Shown here piece by piece: positions 29,901 to 40,164 of a stretch of 64,000 nucleotides of DNA. The stretch lies in the NCBI GenBank assembly GCA_032768795.1, contig CP136493.1, positions 372,001 to 436,000 on the forward strand, given 5' to 3'. Position 1 is the stretch's first letter. The number at the start of each line of letters is the position of its first letter. Under the pieces are notes generated by a model. It was not told the DNA's origin, ran no database searches, and saw nothing but the letters and a program-made list of their open reading frames with translations. Source of the DNA: Tremella fuciformis. Taxonomy: Eukaryota; Basidiomycota; Tremellomycetes; Tremellales; Tremellaceae. The translations under genes and the position numbers were made by a program.

Positions 29901-32900
29901 CTATTGACTCTGCTGCTCTGCTTCTCCTTGTCTTCCCAAGCCCAGTAGCTGCCAAAGCTGTCTCGTCTTCTCGGCCGAAAGGTTCTTGGTCAGGATGTCG
30001 GCTCGGTTGCTGTCCGTTGGTGTGTATTTGAGCTCAAGCAGTCCACCAGCTTGATGCTCCCGTATCCACTGGGCTCGCATGTCGAATGCTTTGTTCAGCT
30101 TGAACCCGTGTTGATGTTTGGCCAGTTGAATGGCTCCATTGTTGTCGTTGTAGATGGGCACTGCTCCATCTATACCGAGGTCGAGGTCGTTCAATAATTG
30201 CCTGAGCCATATTGCCTCTTTGCCCGCTTCTGTTGATGCCAGGAGTTCTGCCTGTGTCGTCGAGAGTGCGACTGTTGGTTGTCGCCTGCTTTTCCATGAC
30301 ACAATGCCTCCGAACGTGTTGAAGACGTAGCCGGTTGTGGATCGACGTGTGTCGAGACATCCACCCCAATCTGCGTCCGCCCAGCCTAGCAGTGCTCTCC
30401 TTCCTGCATGTGCGTCGAAGGTGAGCGCGAGATCGGATGTCCCTCGCAGATACCTTAACAGGTGCTTCGCAGCCCTCCAATGTGTGAGTGACCATTTGCT
30501 GATGAAGCGACAGAGCAGTGATGCTGCGTAGGCGATGTCGGGTCGGGTGATCGTGGCAATGTAGAGGATTGACCCGGCAAGTGCTGGATATGGTTTATCT
30601 CGAGCCTCGTCGACCTCCTTTGGCGTAGCCTCGACGAGCTTTGCGTCAGGCAAGATTGTCTTGCAGGCTTTGCCGGGTTCACCGAAGCGTTGAAGAACTG
30701 CCTCGATGTAGTGCTCTTGTGACAGGTACATCTTCTTGTTTGGCCTATCTCGGTAGATGTTGATACCAAGGAAGTAAGAGACCGGTCCTTGGTCCTTGCA
30801 CTCGAGTTCCTTGTTGATCTTCCGTTTGATCTCGTCAATTGTTGATCTTGATCGATCGTTGCCGGCTATGAGCATGTCGTCAACGTGGACTGAGATCATG
30901 CACCGCTTGTGTCCTTGTCGCAGCGAGTAGATGCATGGATCCGCTAGGGTTGGTTTGAAGCCTAGCTCCCGTAGGAACTCGTCGAGGCGCTTGTTGAACA
31001 AGTGCGGTGATTGTCGGAGACCGTAGAGTGATTTCCGGAGGTGCAGGACGTGTCCGGCGGCGATGTCGCTGCCTTCTGGTGGCTCGATGAAGATGTCCTT
31101 GTCGATGTTGGCCTTGAGGAATGCTCCAATGATGTCTATTTGGTCGCATTCCCAATCGAGGTAGTTGACGATGGAGAGGAACAGGCGGAATGATGACTTG
31201 TGGGTGACCGAAGCAAAGAGTTCGTCGAAGTCTCGTCCTGAGACTTGTTGAAATCCTCTCACGACAAATCTGGCCTTGTGCTGACTCGCTTTGCCCGTGT
31301 CCCCGTCGATCTTGCGGGTGAATACCCATTTGCCTGTAAGAGTGCGGTGATTCTCCTTGGGAACCATCTCCCACACTCCGTACTTCTCCATCTTTCCCAT
31401 CTCCTCGTCCATGGCCGATTTCCAATCCTCCCAGTCTGCGGCTCGACGAGCTTCGGTGTATGACTGGGGGTTGTTGAGTGACTGGGCTGATAACGCGTGC
31501 TCTATGGCTACTCGGTTATAGTCCATGTCGATGTCGTGCAGAGGGTGATGACTAGGGTCTTGGCCTGCTAGTCTCCCCGACCGTCTTGGCTCATCTGCAT
31601 TGGCCGCTGTGGGCTCGTTTAGTCGACGATCGGGATCCTCTGGTCCGTCGTCGGGATTCGGTTCTGGGCTCGGTGCATCCTCTCGAATGTACTCATTGGC
31701 CCAGCCTCTCCCTTGCCTGGGTACGGCTTGGGGAGGTATGTCGTCCATCTCTTCCCCTTGTTCCTCTTCTTCTGGTTCCTCCCCTGCCTCGACTATCTCG
31801 TTCAGCTCGATGGATGTATCGTCATCCTCGTCGAGGCTCGTCGATGGTCGTCGAGGTCCAGGTTGAGGCGGCTCCAGGATCTGTCGTGGTTCATCTGAAC
31901 TGGGCGTTGTCTTCTTGCCCGTGATGAATGTGACGTCTCGGCTTGCTACGACCCTGTTATTCTGGGTCAATATCTTGTAGCCCCAGCTCCCTTCTGTGTA
32001 TCCCAGCAGTCGACCGCATTGTCCCCGCTCGTCGAGCTTCGATGCGGGGTTCACAACTCGATAGATGCAGTGATGGCCGAATGGCTCCATCCCCTGGTAC
32101 TGCAGGTCGATGTCGTGGTTTGGTCGGAAGAGCGTTATCGGGATTTTTCCGTGGGAGTCTGGTAGCCTGTTCCGAGTGAAGACTACATATCGCAGTGCAT
32201 CTACCCAGAACTGAGTCGGCAAGTTCGAGTCCGCAAGACATGTCCGGATGTCGTTGAGGATGGTGAGGTGGACGCGCTCAACTCGACTGTTTTGATTGTG
32301 TGCGTCGGTTGGCGTAAGGGTGTGCTCAATTCCCTTGCTTTTACACCAGTGGCTGAATTCCTTGCTCGTGAATTCGCCTCCTTGGTCTGAGCGGATGGTT
32401 TTGACCGTTCGATCAAGCTGATTCTCTGCCAACTTGATGTAGTCTTGTAGTGCTTCTGCTGCATCCGACTTCTTCTTGAGTGGTATGGCGTGCACGTATT
32501 TGCTATGGTCGTCATAGCAGGTGAGAAAGTATTGGAAGCCTTCTCTTGACTGGATGGTCGCTGGTCCCCATAGATCGACTGAAACCTCGACGAGGGGTTT
32601 GCTGGCTCGACGAGGATTAGGTAGAGATGCCGAGCGCGTTGCCTTTCCTTTCAGGCAATCCATGCATTCGACTCTCCGAAATGTCCCCGTCCACTTTGCG
32701 CCTAGCTTCCCCTCTTTCCCGAGCTCCCACACCTTCCTCATGTTCGAGTGACCCAGGCGTTTGTGCCAGGTGAGGAGGCGGGTGTCTTCGGCTTCAGTGT
32801 TTTCTCTTGCCTGAAGTGCTCGGTGAATGCGCGAGGTGGTGCGTACCGGTGTGTCGTCTACAACCCATAGGTTGCCGAGTTTCTTGCCCCGGAGGATGAC

Positions 32901-34178
32901 CTTATCCTTCTCGACCAATGTAGCCGAGTCCTTCGAGAAGCGCCAGTGTGTCCCTGTGTACGGACCGAGGCGCTGTGTTGAGAGGAGGTTGTGCGAGAAT
33001 GATGGAACGTAGAGGGCGTTTTTGTACCATACGTTGTTGAAGGTGAGGCGGCCGGAGTGTGTAGCCTCGACAATCGATCCGTCTCCAATTTGGATCTTGA
33101 CGGCCTTTCCGAGTTTGGTGAGATGTGAGAGAAGGTGCTTGTCCTTGATGAACGGACTGGTTGCACCGCTGTCGATGATGATGGAGGTGGATGGAAGGTT
33201 GTCGTTGGCGTGGAGTGCAATCTCCGTCGCATAGTAGCCTTCCTCCTTTGTCTCCCTCGACGAGCCTCTCTTGTTCTCACTCGGCGAATCATCTCCTGAC
33301 TCGCTCTGCTCTCTTGCCTTCATTCCCTTCTTCGCTTGCTTTGCCGACCTCTGCTCCTGGATGTGCTTCGGCACTCCAATCACTTTCCAGCACTCATCTG
33401 TGGAGTGCCTCCCCTGATCCGGATGGTGGATGCATCTCTTGCTTGCCGGTTTCTGCAGAGATTTGCTGAGCATCCCCATCTCGTTTACGCTCTCGCCCTT
33501 TTGTTGACGTCTGCGATGTTCATCGGCGACCCTATCGATAACCTCGTCGAGGTGGATCTTGTTCGACGAGGTCCCTGAGTAGAAGGTCGATGCAAGGAGG
33601 CCGTATGAGGACGGTAGGCGACGGATGGCGGCGTATGCGCCAATCTGGTTGGCGAATTGCTCAAGGGTGAGCTTGGAAGTGATGGCGGAGGAGGTGATTT
33701 CGGCCAGTTGCGACCGGATAGCTGTGAGATGAGGTTCGGGATCCTCATTCTCTGGGATGGTCTCGCCAAATATCGATGACCATAATTCGGCTAGGCGAGA
33801 TCCGTTGTCGGCCCCGTATGTGGTGACCAGATGATCGTAAAGCCCCTTCGGTTGAGGATTCTCGAAGTCGATCAGGTTCGAGGGAAGCTTGTTTTGGACA
33901 GTCTCTGTCAGACTGCCGTAGAGAGTGGAGAGGGCGGTGGACTGCTCCTTCTCATGCTCGTATAGAGCAACTGCTCTCTTCGATGTCTCGGCTGCTGTTG
34001 CCGGACTTGACACTGGATATCGGGCCTTGACGAGTGCTCGGATCACTGACGCATCCTTGGTGATGTGGGGGACAAGGCCGGCGGATCCGAGGACGACTCG
34101 AATCTCGCGCACCCACTGGGCGTAGTTGTCGCGCCCATTGAGCTTGCGCTCTTCTTTCACCGTCTGCACGGATGGCAT
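29901..34178 (-). CDS. Copia Gag-Pol polyprotein
   Basis: The 1425-residue frame is intact. ATG 34178 lies 97 bp after the PBS. Order from the N-terminus: a UBN2/gag-type region (LNGRDNYAQWVREIRVVLGS near 13); a CIHHPDQGRHSTDECW Cys/His segment near 250; protease SIIIDSGATSPFI near 335; GAG-pre-integrase (LLTWHKRLGHSNMRKV ... CMDCLKGKATR); integrase catalytic core with VSVDLWGP, RSDQGGEF and SRVERVHL (D, D, E); copia RT with GKWVFTRKIDGD, DIIGAFLKA and SVHVDDMLIAG; RNase H with WADADWGGC, STTQAEL and NDNNGAIQLA, ending near NRADILTKNLS. The domain order IN before RT defines Ty1/copia. The intact frame and near-identical LTRs suggest recent activity. Confidence 0.97.
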   Translation of the reverse strand: MPSVQTVKEERKLNGRDNYAQWVREIRVVLGSAGLVPHITKDASVIRALVKARYPVSSPATAAETSKRAVALYEHEKEQSTALSTLYGSLTETVQNKLPSNLIDFENPQPKGLYDHLVTTYGADNGSRLAELWSSIFGETIPENEDPEPHLTAIRSQLAEITSSAITSKLTLEQFANQIGAYAAIRRLPSSYGLLASTFYSGTSSNKIHLDEVIDRVADEHRRRQQKGESVNEMGMLSKSLQKPASKRCIHHPDQGRHSTDECWKVIGVPKHIQEQRSAKQAKKGMKAREQSESGDDSPSENKRGSSRETKEEGYYATEIALHANDNLPSTSIIIDSGATSPFIKDKHLLSHLTKLGKAVKIQIGDGSIVEATHSGRLTFNNVWYKNALYVPSFSHNLLSTQRLGPYTGTHWRFSKDSATLVEKDKVILRGKKLGNLWVVDDTPVRTTSRIHRALQARENTEAEDTRLLTWHKRLGHSNMRKVWELGKEGKLGAKWTGTFRRVECMDCLKGKATRSASLPNPRRASKPLVEVSVDLWGPATIQSREGFQYFLTCYDDHSKYVHAIPLKKKSDAAEALQDYIKLAENQLDRTVKTIRSDQGGEFTSKEFSHWCKSKGIEHTLTPTDAHNQNSRVERVHLTILNDIRTCLADSNLPTQFWVDALRYVVFTRNRLPDSHGKIPITLFRPNHDIDLQYQGMEPFGHHCIYRVVNPASKLDERGQCGRLLGYTEGSWGYKILTQNNRVVASRDVTFITGKKTTPSSDEPRQILEPPQPGPRRPSTSLDEDDDTSIELNEIVEAGEEPEEEEQGEEMDDIPPQAVPRQGRGWANEYIREDAPSPEPNPDDGPEDPDRRLNEPTAANADEPRRSGRLAGQDPSHHPLHDIDMDYNRVAIEHALSAQSLNNPQSYTEARRAADWEDWKSAMDEEMGKMEKYGVWEMVPKENHRTLTGKWVFTRKIDGDTGKASQHKARFVVRGFQQVSGRDFDELFASVTHKSSFRLFLSIVNYLDWECDQIDIIGAFLKANIDKDIFIEPPEGSDIAAGHVLHLRKSLYGLRQSPHLFNKRLDEFLRELGFKPTLADPCIYSLRQGHKRCMISVHVDDMLIAGNDRSRSTIDEIKRKINKELECKDQGPVSYFLGINIYRDRPNKKMYLSQEHYIEAVLQRFGEPGKACKTILPDAKLVEATPKEVDEARDKPYPALAGSILYIATITRPDIAYAASLLCRFISKWSLTHWRAAKHLLRYLRGTSDLALTFDAHAGRRALLGWADADWGGCLDTRRSTTGYVFNTFGGIVSWKSRRQPTVALSTTQAELLASTEAGKEAIWLRQLLNDLDLGIDGAVPIYNDNNGAIQLAKHQHGFKLNKAFDMRAQWIREHQAGGLLELKYTPTDSNRADILTKNLSAEKTRQLWQLLGLGRQGEAEQQSQ

Positions 34179-34275
34179 GACGGAGGACCACTTCGAGGCT
34201 GGCGATGCGTAGGCAAGGTCGACGAGTTTGTTGACGCGTTCTATCTACCGCGACTTGTCGAAGGAGACGTTACCA

Positions 34276-34593
34276 CGACGGAATCGTAGCTCTGAGGCAA
34301 TGGGATTCCGGTCACCTGTTGCCCGCTCAGCACTTGCTATGAGTGATGCATTCGGACTTACCTGTTGCCCGCTCAGCACTTGCTATGAGTGATGAGGAGG
34401 GCAACAGGCGGCGGCATTCTACAAGGTCGTCGAGGGTGTCGGCGTTATACGCGGAGTTATCGTTGTGGCAGCTTTCCCTGCCTCGTCGAGGATGAACCTC
34501 GTCGAGGCACAACCTCGTCGAGGATCGAGTAACCTCGACGAGGCTACTCGAGGCTGAGTCAAGCTCATGTGAGCGCCCTACCTATTTCCGTCG
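34276..34593 (-). repeat. 5' LTR of the copia element
   Basis: Same length as the 3' LTR; the one difference seen is GGCAATGGG here against GGCAAAGGG at about 29589. The PBS TGGTAACGTC starts at 34275 on the minus strand with no gap. Confidence 0.93.
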
Positions 34594-35409
34594 AGATAGC
34601 CCAAGCCCGCAAATCGAACAATCAAGCCCTCAAGGATCGAGTCCTAGGCCATAAGACCAAGGGCAAGGCCGGACAGACATCGCCTGCGAATGCGGTGGAC
34701 TCTCTTAGGCGTCTCACGTCAGGGACGGTGGACACCTGGTCTCTGCCGCCTGTGGCCGAAGAGACCGCTGGCACGGTCTCTTCGGGCGCGGGCGGCGTCC
34801 TGGGACGCCCCATTGCTTTGTCGGAGACGCCCTCTGATGGTGGTGGACGGTTTGAGACTATAGGGACCGAAGGCAACAAGGATCAAGCCCCAGGCGGCAA
34901 TACCAGGTCTGACGGAGTGTCCTCGGCTGCTGGCACAGCCCAGGATGCTCCTGTCGACCTGGTATCGCCGTCATCAAAGGGTCGGCGGACCCCAGGAGGC
35001 AAGAGACAGCGAATCGAGTGGTCACCACTGTTTGCACCGCGCGACGAACACATGCCACGAATGACCCGCAATTCTGCTCGTGCCGGCATGATCGATAACG
35101 CCGCAAACACCACGATGGGATAGAGGCGAGTCTGCTCTTTCGTCTCATCGCTGAACGGCTCTGTTACCATGCGAACTGCAGAACTTATGGCTGAAAAGCA
35201 GATACCCCAATTCGCACGCAAGTGACATAGGCCAAAGGACAATGGGGAGAAGGACGGAAGGGATCGATGTCGGGGAGATGGTGGTGAGGCCGAGATATCT
35301 CCTTTTCTTGCATTCTTCAACAGAATCAAGCTGGATGGCGATGCATGAAGTATCGGCTTGCTCAGCGGGTCTCGGGCAACCATGCTCGGCAATCCCCATG
35401 CATGTAGCT

Positions 35410-37175
35410 TCAAAACTGGTTGAGTAATGTCGGAAATTGGCGGCGTAGAAACTCATCCACTTCTTCTCGGCATTGGATGTACCTCTGCTCACCCCAATCA
35501 TCCATTCCAAGCCGCCATGGGCCTATGCGAGCAAGCAGGGCCCCCTGGAATGCAGGATCCTCCAGTGCGGTGACCACCTCGGGCGGGACTTGCCCTAGGA
35601 CGGGCTGGACTTCGAGGAAAGGGTCGTCCTGCAAAATGTGACCGTCCGCTCGGTGTCCATAGTCATCGAGCCCGTAGTCTGCGAACGCCAGCGGCCGCAG
35701 GGGATCGTCATGTGGGCCGTGGACGGCCTCCTCAAGTAGTATGGCCTCTGGATCGGCAAGTATGTCGATCCCGCAAGCTTCGGCGTCCAGCACACCTTTC
35801 ATCAGCGGTCTTTCCGGTCTGTGGCCGCACTTACTGTCCCACCACATCAATTCCGGGCTCCGCCCACCCAAATCGTCCATCTTGTGTCTATTCCAGTCTG
35901 TCGCGGTGTTCTCAAGGCTCGCATTGAGCATTGGGAGGTAGCACAGGTGAAGACACCAAAGATCGAAGGGGTTGTCGACACTCAAGATGGCCTTCTCCTT
36001 GAACTGATCGAAGAGCAGGCGATATCGGAATGTACACCGCCACTGCAGGTCTACCCAGAAGCGTTCTATCCTCTGGTTCCGTGTAGATGGGCCTTGGATG
36101 AACGCATGATGTTCGCGGCCTGTAACAATCAGCCCAGCCTTGGCCCGTCAGACCTACCTCGCTTGGCCTCCATGAACGCTTTGACCTCAAGATTCTCCTT
36201 CCCATAGTCTCCGCGGACTCTGCTGGGCAGCCCACAGCGTTCGACAGCGGCCTGGAAGCTCTCAAAGACCGTCGCAGCTCGATTGTTTGTGCTAGCCTTT
36301 AGAAAGACGACTTTTCGGGACTTGCCATCGATCCCGCCGTGTATGACGATCTTGGCGTCAATGAGCTTGTGATGGCCGTCGATATGCCACAGGCTGTTGG
36401 CGAATGGGACGCTGTAGACCCTCCTGGTGGTCGATTGAGCAAAGCGGCGTCTAGCCTCGTCTGAGTCCAGGTCATGGATGGCCTGTCGGATTTGAGCTCT
36501 GGTGGCCGATAAGCGTTTCCTTGCGAAGGCAGCCATGACCAGACGATATCCCTCCATTCCACCGCCCTCTTTCCAACATCTATCAACTTCCTGCGAGTCA
36601 GAAACGCTTTGGTGGCCCGTAATGATCGACGGAGACCAGAAGGTGATGCTCACCGCCTGCACCTGCAAGTCCGATAAAGCCTCCTGGGGCTTGTTGCTCA
36701 AGCCCAGGGCATGCTTGCGCCTCTGGAGGGTGGCCCGAGAGATGTTTAGATGCCTTGCAAGCTGTCTTTCGGTCATACCGAGGTCATGTAGATCGATAAT
36801 CATCTGCTCTGAGCAGACGATCCTTGGACGGCCGGCGACGCCGCTGTACTCCAGCGTATGTGCCGTCCGCATGGAATTCTTGCCCAAGAGGGTGTCTGCG
36901 GACCTCTGGGCGTCCTTGAGCATGTCCTGCACGTGTGTCAGGTGGATGTGCAGCGGCACAAACACCTGAGCAGGAAGGGCCATCTCGACAGCCCGAAGAT
37001 CCGTGATGAGGGAGGTGATAGAGGCGATGAGACGGGGTAAAGCGGTCTGGTCGCGCTGTGGGGGGCTCGTGTCGACCCAGAGAGTGGCCTGGGAGGCATA
37101 GTGGGCAACATTCAGCTGGATACAGGCGATCTCATGGTCAGAGAGTGACGATATGTCGGTCTTGAATGTCAGTTT
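35410..37175 (-). CDS. Integrase-core (DDE) transposase, basidiomycete type
   Basis: It would act in the nucleus as a transposase or domesticated relative. Frame A (minus, open from about 37175; first ATG 36983) has a helix-turn-helix TERQLARHLNISRATLQRRK and then the catalytic core: LWHIDGHHKLI (first Asp), STNNRAATVFESF, and PSRVRGDYGKENLEV (second Asp). A 38-nt intron (36157-36120, GTAGGT...TTACAG) leads to exon B, GREHHAFIQGPSTRNQRIER with the catalytic Glu and FWVDL, then NPFDLWCLHLCYLPMLNASL, to the stop at 35410. This order matches the integrase core domain proteins that are multi-copy in many Agaricomycetes. The true start may lie in an upstream exon because the open frame begins before ATG 36983. 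I found no terminal inverted repeats. Confidence 0.75.
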
Positions 37176-37804
37176 TGTTCGTTCCCCGAGCGATCATTCA
37201 ACCCACCATTTGACAACGTTCCACACGTCGTCCAGAGGCGTTCTTGGGGTCTATCAACGCGTAGAATGATGCACTGATTCGTTTGGTGCTGGTTTGAGGG
37301 CCGTAGCATGCATATGACGCGTAAAAAATGGAAGTGAAGACAAGTCTGAATGGGAAGGTAAAAATCGCCACTCAGAAAGTAATTATGAGGCCGCCGGCCC
37401 GCCATAGCCTTGCAAGCCTACAACCTCATGCTTTCAGAATGACAACCCGCAACCGTGATTGGGCGGTCACGTGATGCAGGGAGTGACTAGGCAACGAACA
37501 CCATTGCAACTTTGTATTTCCTAACACCACATCTAGCCAGCAATTTTCCTGATTTGTATTATCCACTCTTGTGATTAGGAGGGTGATTGAAGCCTTTCTC
37601 AATGATTACTATGCGTTGCTAATTGCTTGCAAAGAAGTGATAGGAGTGCTGATGGCCACATTAATGTCATTAGCGATCAGTGATTAGCGATTAAAGAACC
37701 CGATTAGGCATTAGTGAATGCGAGCAGAGATTAGCGACCGAGTCAGAAACTGATTAAGAAAAGCGATCCCTGACGTATTAGCCCCCTTACGGACGCTCTA
37801 CTAC
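37176..37804. other. AT-richer gap, no gene seen
   Basis: Around 37660-37740 there are loose repeats of GATTAGCGA and GATTAGGCATTAG. A CCCGCAACC fragment of the dispersed repeat may lie at 37446. Nothing else is supported. Confidence 0.4.
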
Positions 37805-38240
37805 TGTCACGATGCTGCGCTCTCCCGTTGGCAGAGGCCCTCTCGCACAATATCAGAGTCAAGAATAAAGGATAAAGGGGGTAGAAACGAGGATGTTGAG
37901 GGTGGATCCTTGTCAAGGTTGGATCCTCGACGAGGTTACTAGGTCGTCGAGGTAACAAGGCTGTCGATGATACAGCGTGAGTGCGACTCAGCCACGCTGC
38001 GTGCCACGGAGAGAGTGAGATTGTCAATGGTGATCCATGAGACTCAATCAGAGAGTGCTGAAGAACTACGACGGGCGCCCGGGGCATCCTATATGACTCT
38101 GCGCCCGCCTCCCGTCGTCGCTCGTTCATCCAACATCTACTCCCTCGTTGAGGTTCCGCAGCCCGAGGTAGGTCACGTGTCGGCCACGTGAGGGGCGTCG
38201 GTCACGTGCGTAGGTTGTTGAGGGCGTGGCCATCATGACA
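37805..38240 (-). repeat. Family-F solo LTR (436 bp)
   Basis: It runs TGTCACGATGC ... GGCCATCATGACA, the reverse complement of the LTR at 63016-63450 with small differences. Flanks ACTAC (37800-37804) and AATAC (38241-38245) match at 4 of 5. It contains GGATCC and TCGACGAGG repeats. Confidence 0.82.
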
Positions 38241-38484
38241 AATACACTCACCTTGTGACGTGGGAGCACATGACCGCAGCTGGATTTCATCTCCACAGTC
38301 TGTCTCTGGCTGAGAGCCGTCCATTGTTCTGGATCACTGTTGTATCTGGTATGCAGCAGTAGCAAACAAAGGGCGGAAAAAAAGATGAAAGGTGGTGAAG
38401 GGGTGACCAAGTTTTAGAGGGTTATATCTGTATGGTGGGGGGATTAGGAATCTGTGGAAAGCACACCATCCACGGGCTCATGGA

Positions 38485-38798
38485 CAGACGTCCCTTGTGG
38501 AAACCCAAACTACTCCCACAAATCGGTGGAAAAGGGCAAGTAGTCCCATGGTGTTATGGAAAGTACGCCAATGTTTTTGTGGAAAGAGCGAGGTATCTCC
38601 ACGAATTTGTGGATCCGGTCCAAGACTCCCACAAATCTGAGGGGGGGTCCAAGTGCTCCCATGAGTTCGTGGAGGGGGGTCCGAGTACTCCCACAAGTTC
38701 AAAGCGGGGGGTCCAAGTACTCCCACAAGACCCTTTTGGTGCAGTGGTAACAGCTGCGCAATGCTATAGCTATGTGGTAGGTTAAAGGCAGTGTGACA
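38485..38798. repeat. Degenerate ~32-bp tandem repeat with LTR-like right end
   Basis: At least four good units (from 38618) of GGTCCAAG(T/A)-CTCCCACAA-GTTC and a G-run, with older units to the left back to about 38485. The right end (38741-38798, GGTGCAGTGGT ... GTGTGACA) resembles the right end of the 144-bp element at 17061-17204, so this may be a related element with an internal array. Confidence 0.6.
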
Positions 38799-39906
38799 CG
38801 CCCATGCAGTCATTGAAGGATTCCTGAAGAAGTTGACCTCTGACATTTGCCGTTTGGTCGGCCGTCTCAAAGGCTACCTCAATCTCCAGCAGTCAGCCAT
38901 TATCCAGAGGATGGGGGAAGAGCCTGGCAGCGCATTGACAAGCATCCTGATCATTTTCCAGCTGGTGAGAGCTATGATGAGACGGGGTGTCAAAGAAGAG
39001 TAGAAGCGGTCTGTGCACACCCCCTTTGATCCTGGCTGACCGCGACAGACATCATGTCAAATATCAAATTTTGCTTTAAAAAGAGCCATCAGACAATGGC
39101 GGATTGCTGCCAGAGCTGGTGATCCTGCAGAAGTCAGTGTCCTATGCAACAAGGACGGCGTGGAGGACGCCCTGGACTGTTCGACACCCTGCCGCGGTGT
39201 TTTTGAGGCAGTTTATGAGATACCTTGCCATCACAAGCTTGCCAGGCTCATTGGGGACCAGGGACCGGTTACGGTGGGCATGTTCTCGCATGCCTGGCAC
39301 CTGGAGACCCAGCAAGGGCTGGCTAGGTTGATGTATGACGTCTCCAAGCAGCCCCAAGGCCTCTTAGACGGTGAGATGGCGATCCCCGCGTGTTCAAGTT
39401 TACCTGGTACTTTTGACTTTGACGGCATCCAAAACCCCCTTGTTATGCGTGTCCGAGGGCGTCCCAGGGGCAGCAGCAATCTACATGTCTCTGCAGACAC
39501 TGTTGACAACGGCACGGAGCTACTACAGCCTCCCACAGGCCGACTAGCATCGACCCAGTGCAATCCTTTGGGCTTTGAGGTTGTTGAGGCGGCGGCGGGC
39601 AATCAGAGATGCCTGGGACAATGCGGCGTATTCAACAATGTCGGCCACTTCCGCAATAGGTGCCCTGTGCTTGCTAATCAAGGTGTGGAGAGCAATGGCG
39701 TTGGGACATTGATATCTCAGGTCACAGGCCCTGCCCAAGCTTCTAGCTCGAGATGTATACATTCCACAGGCTATTGGGTGAGCACCAATTCTCATGGCTG
39801 TAGCTTCAATGCTGACCAAGTTGCAGGCTTGAGAACAGAGAGACCGATCAAAGTGATGATGAGAGCAGTGAGACGGAGGTTGTGGGGCAAATCTAGGCAT
39901 GCATGA
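38799..39906 (+). pseudogene. MULE transposase relic (C-terminal half)
   Basis: Pieces in several frames resemble the end of a Mutator-like transposase. A segment with HAVIEGFLKKL ... VGRLKGYLNLQQS is followed, after stops, by FALKRAIRQWRIAARAGDPA and a SWIM-like C-x1-H signature (PCRGVFEAVYEIPCHHKLARL). The longest open part (39160-39906) continues through an AT-hook-like RVRGRPRGSSN and a C-x2-C-type knuckle relic GQCGVFNNVGHFRNRCP. The N-terminal catalytic half is missing. Its end is homologous to 48640-48821 in inverse orientation. It belongs to a different MULE family from 42000-45851. Confidence 0.65.
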
Positions 39907-40164
39907 TTTGCGATTTTGGGACTTTTGTGAGGCGCTAATTAAAATCTGGGTGTGGATAAAGAATGCGTCTGACACCCTTGCCTTATACCCAATATCCCTA
40001 TCTCCGATTCTATTGACATAGACGACAATGCGCGGCCCCGCAGACTGCGGGGATGACATCGAGCCGGTCCAATCACTCTGGCTCCGCAACAGGCCGGCCG
40101 GAAGTACGTCATGCGGGCTCACTTCTAGGGTCAAGCATTGTTTTGCTCACTCTCAGCCTATCTA

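Larger units (their letters stand above)
29564..34593 (-). mobile_element. Ty1/copia retrotransposon, complete, non-canonical LTR ends
   Basis: This is a 5030-bp element read on the minus strand. LTRs of 318 bp (29564-29881 and 34276-34593) differ at one base that I could find. Flanks are AGATA at 29559-29563 and 34594-34598. Unusually the LTRs start CGACGGAA and end TTCCGTCG instead of TG...CA. Right after the 5' LTR (minus strand) is TGGTAACGTCTCC, a tRNA-type PBS, and just before the 3' LTR is the purine run GAGGGGAGG. A single intact 1425-codon gag-pol frame lies inside. Confidence 0.95.
28459..35123 (+). pseudogene. Unknown gene disrupted in frame by the copia element
   Basis: The first part runs 28459-29563, the second 34599-35123. 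Exon 1 ends at 29067. The intron 29068-29113 (GTAGGT...TTACCAG) leads to VIYVPATTIFADNAPWTEAK. A further frame change near 29341-29376 (GTGAGG donor, AG at 29364 or 29376) suggests a very short intron or a frameshift. The frame then reads GGQNLYLGPRGLSTAARNLD ... WNQAVRQCE and, across the copia insertion and its AGATA duplication, continues in the same frame as IAQARKSNNQALKDRVLG to the stop at 35123. The N-terminal part is Pro/Thr/Ala-rich, the tail is basic. Function unknown. The copia insertion must be recent because the flanking frame is intact. It converges on the integrase-core gene 287 bp further on. Confidence 0.6.

Noticed and set aside
38741..38798. Possible tRNA or SINE promoter (GGTGCAGTGGTAAC resembles box A)
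   Set aside because: No convincing box B or cloverleaf follows; better explained as the end of an LTR-like element related to 17061-17204.
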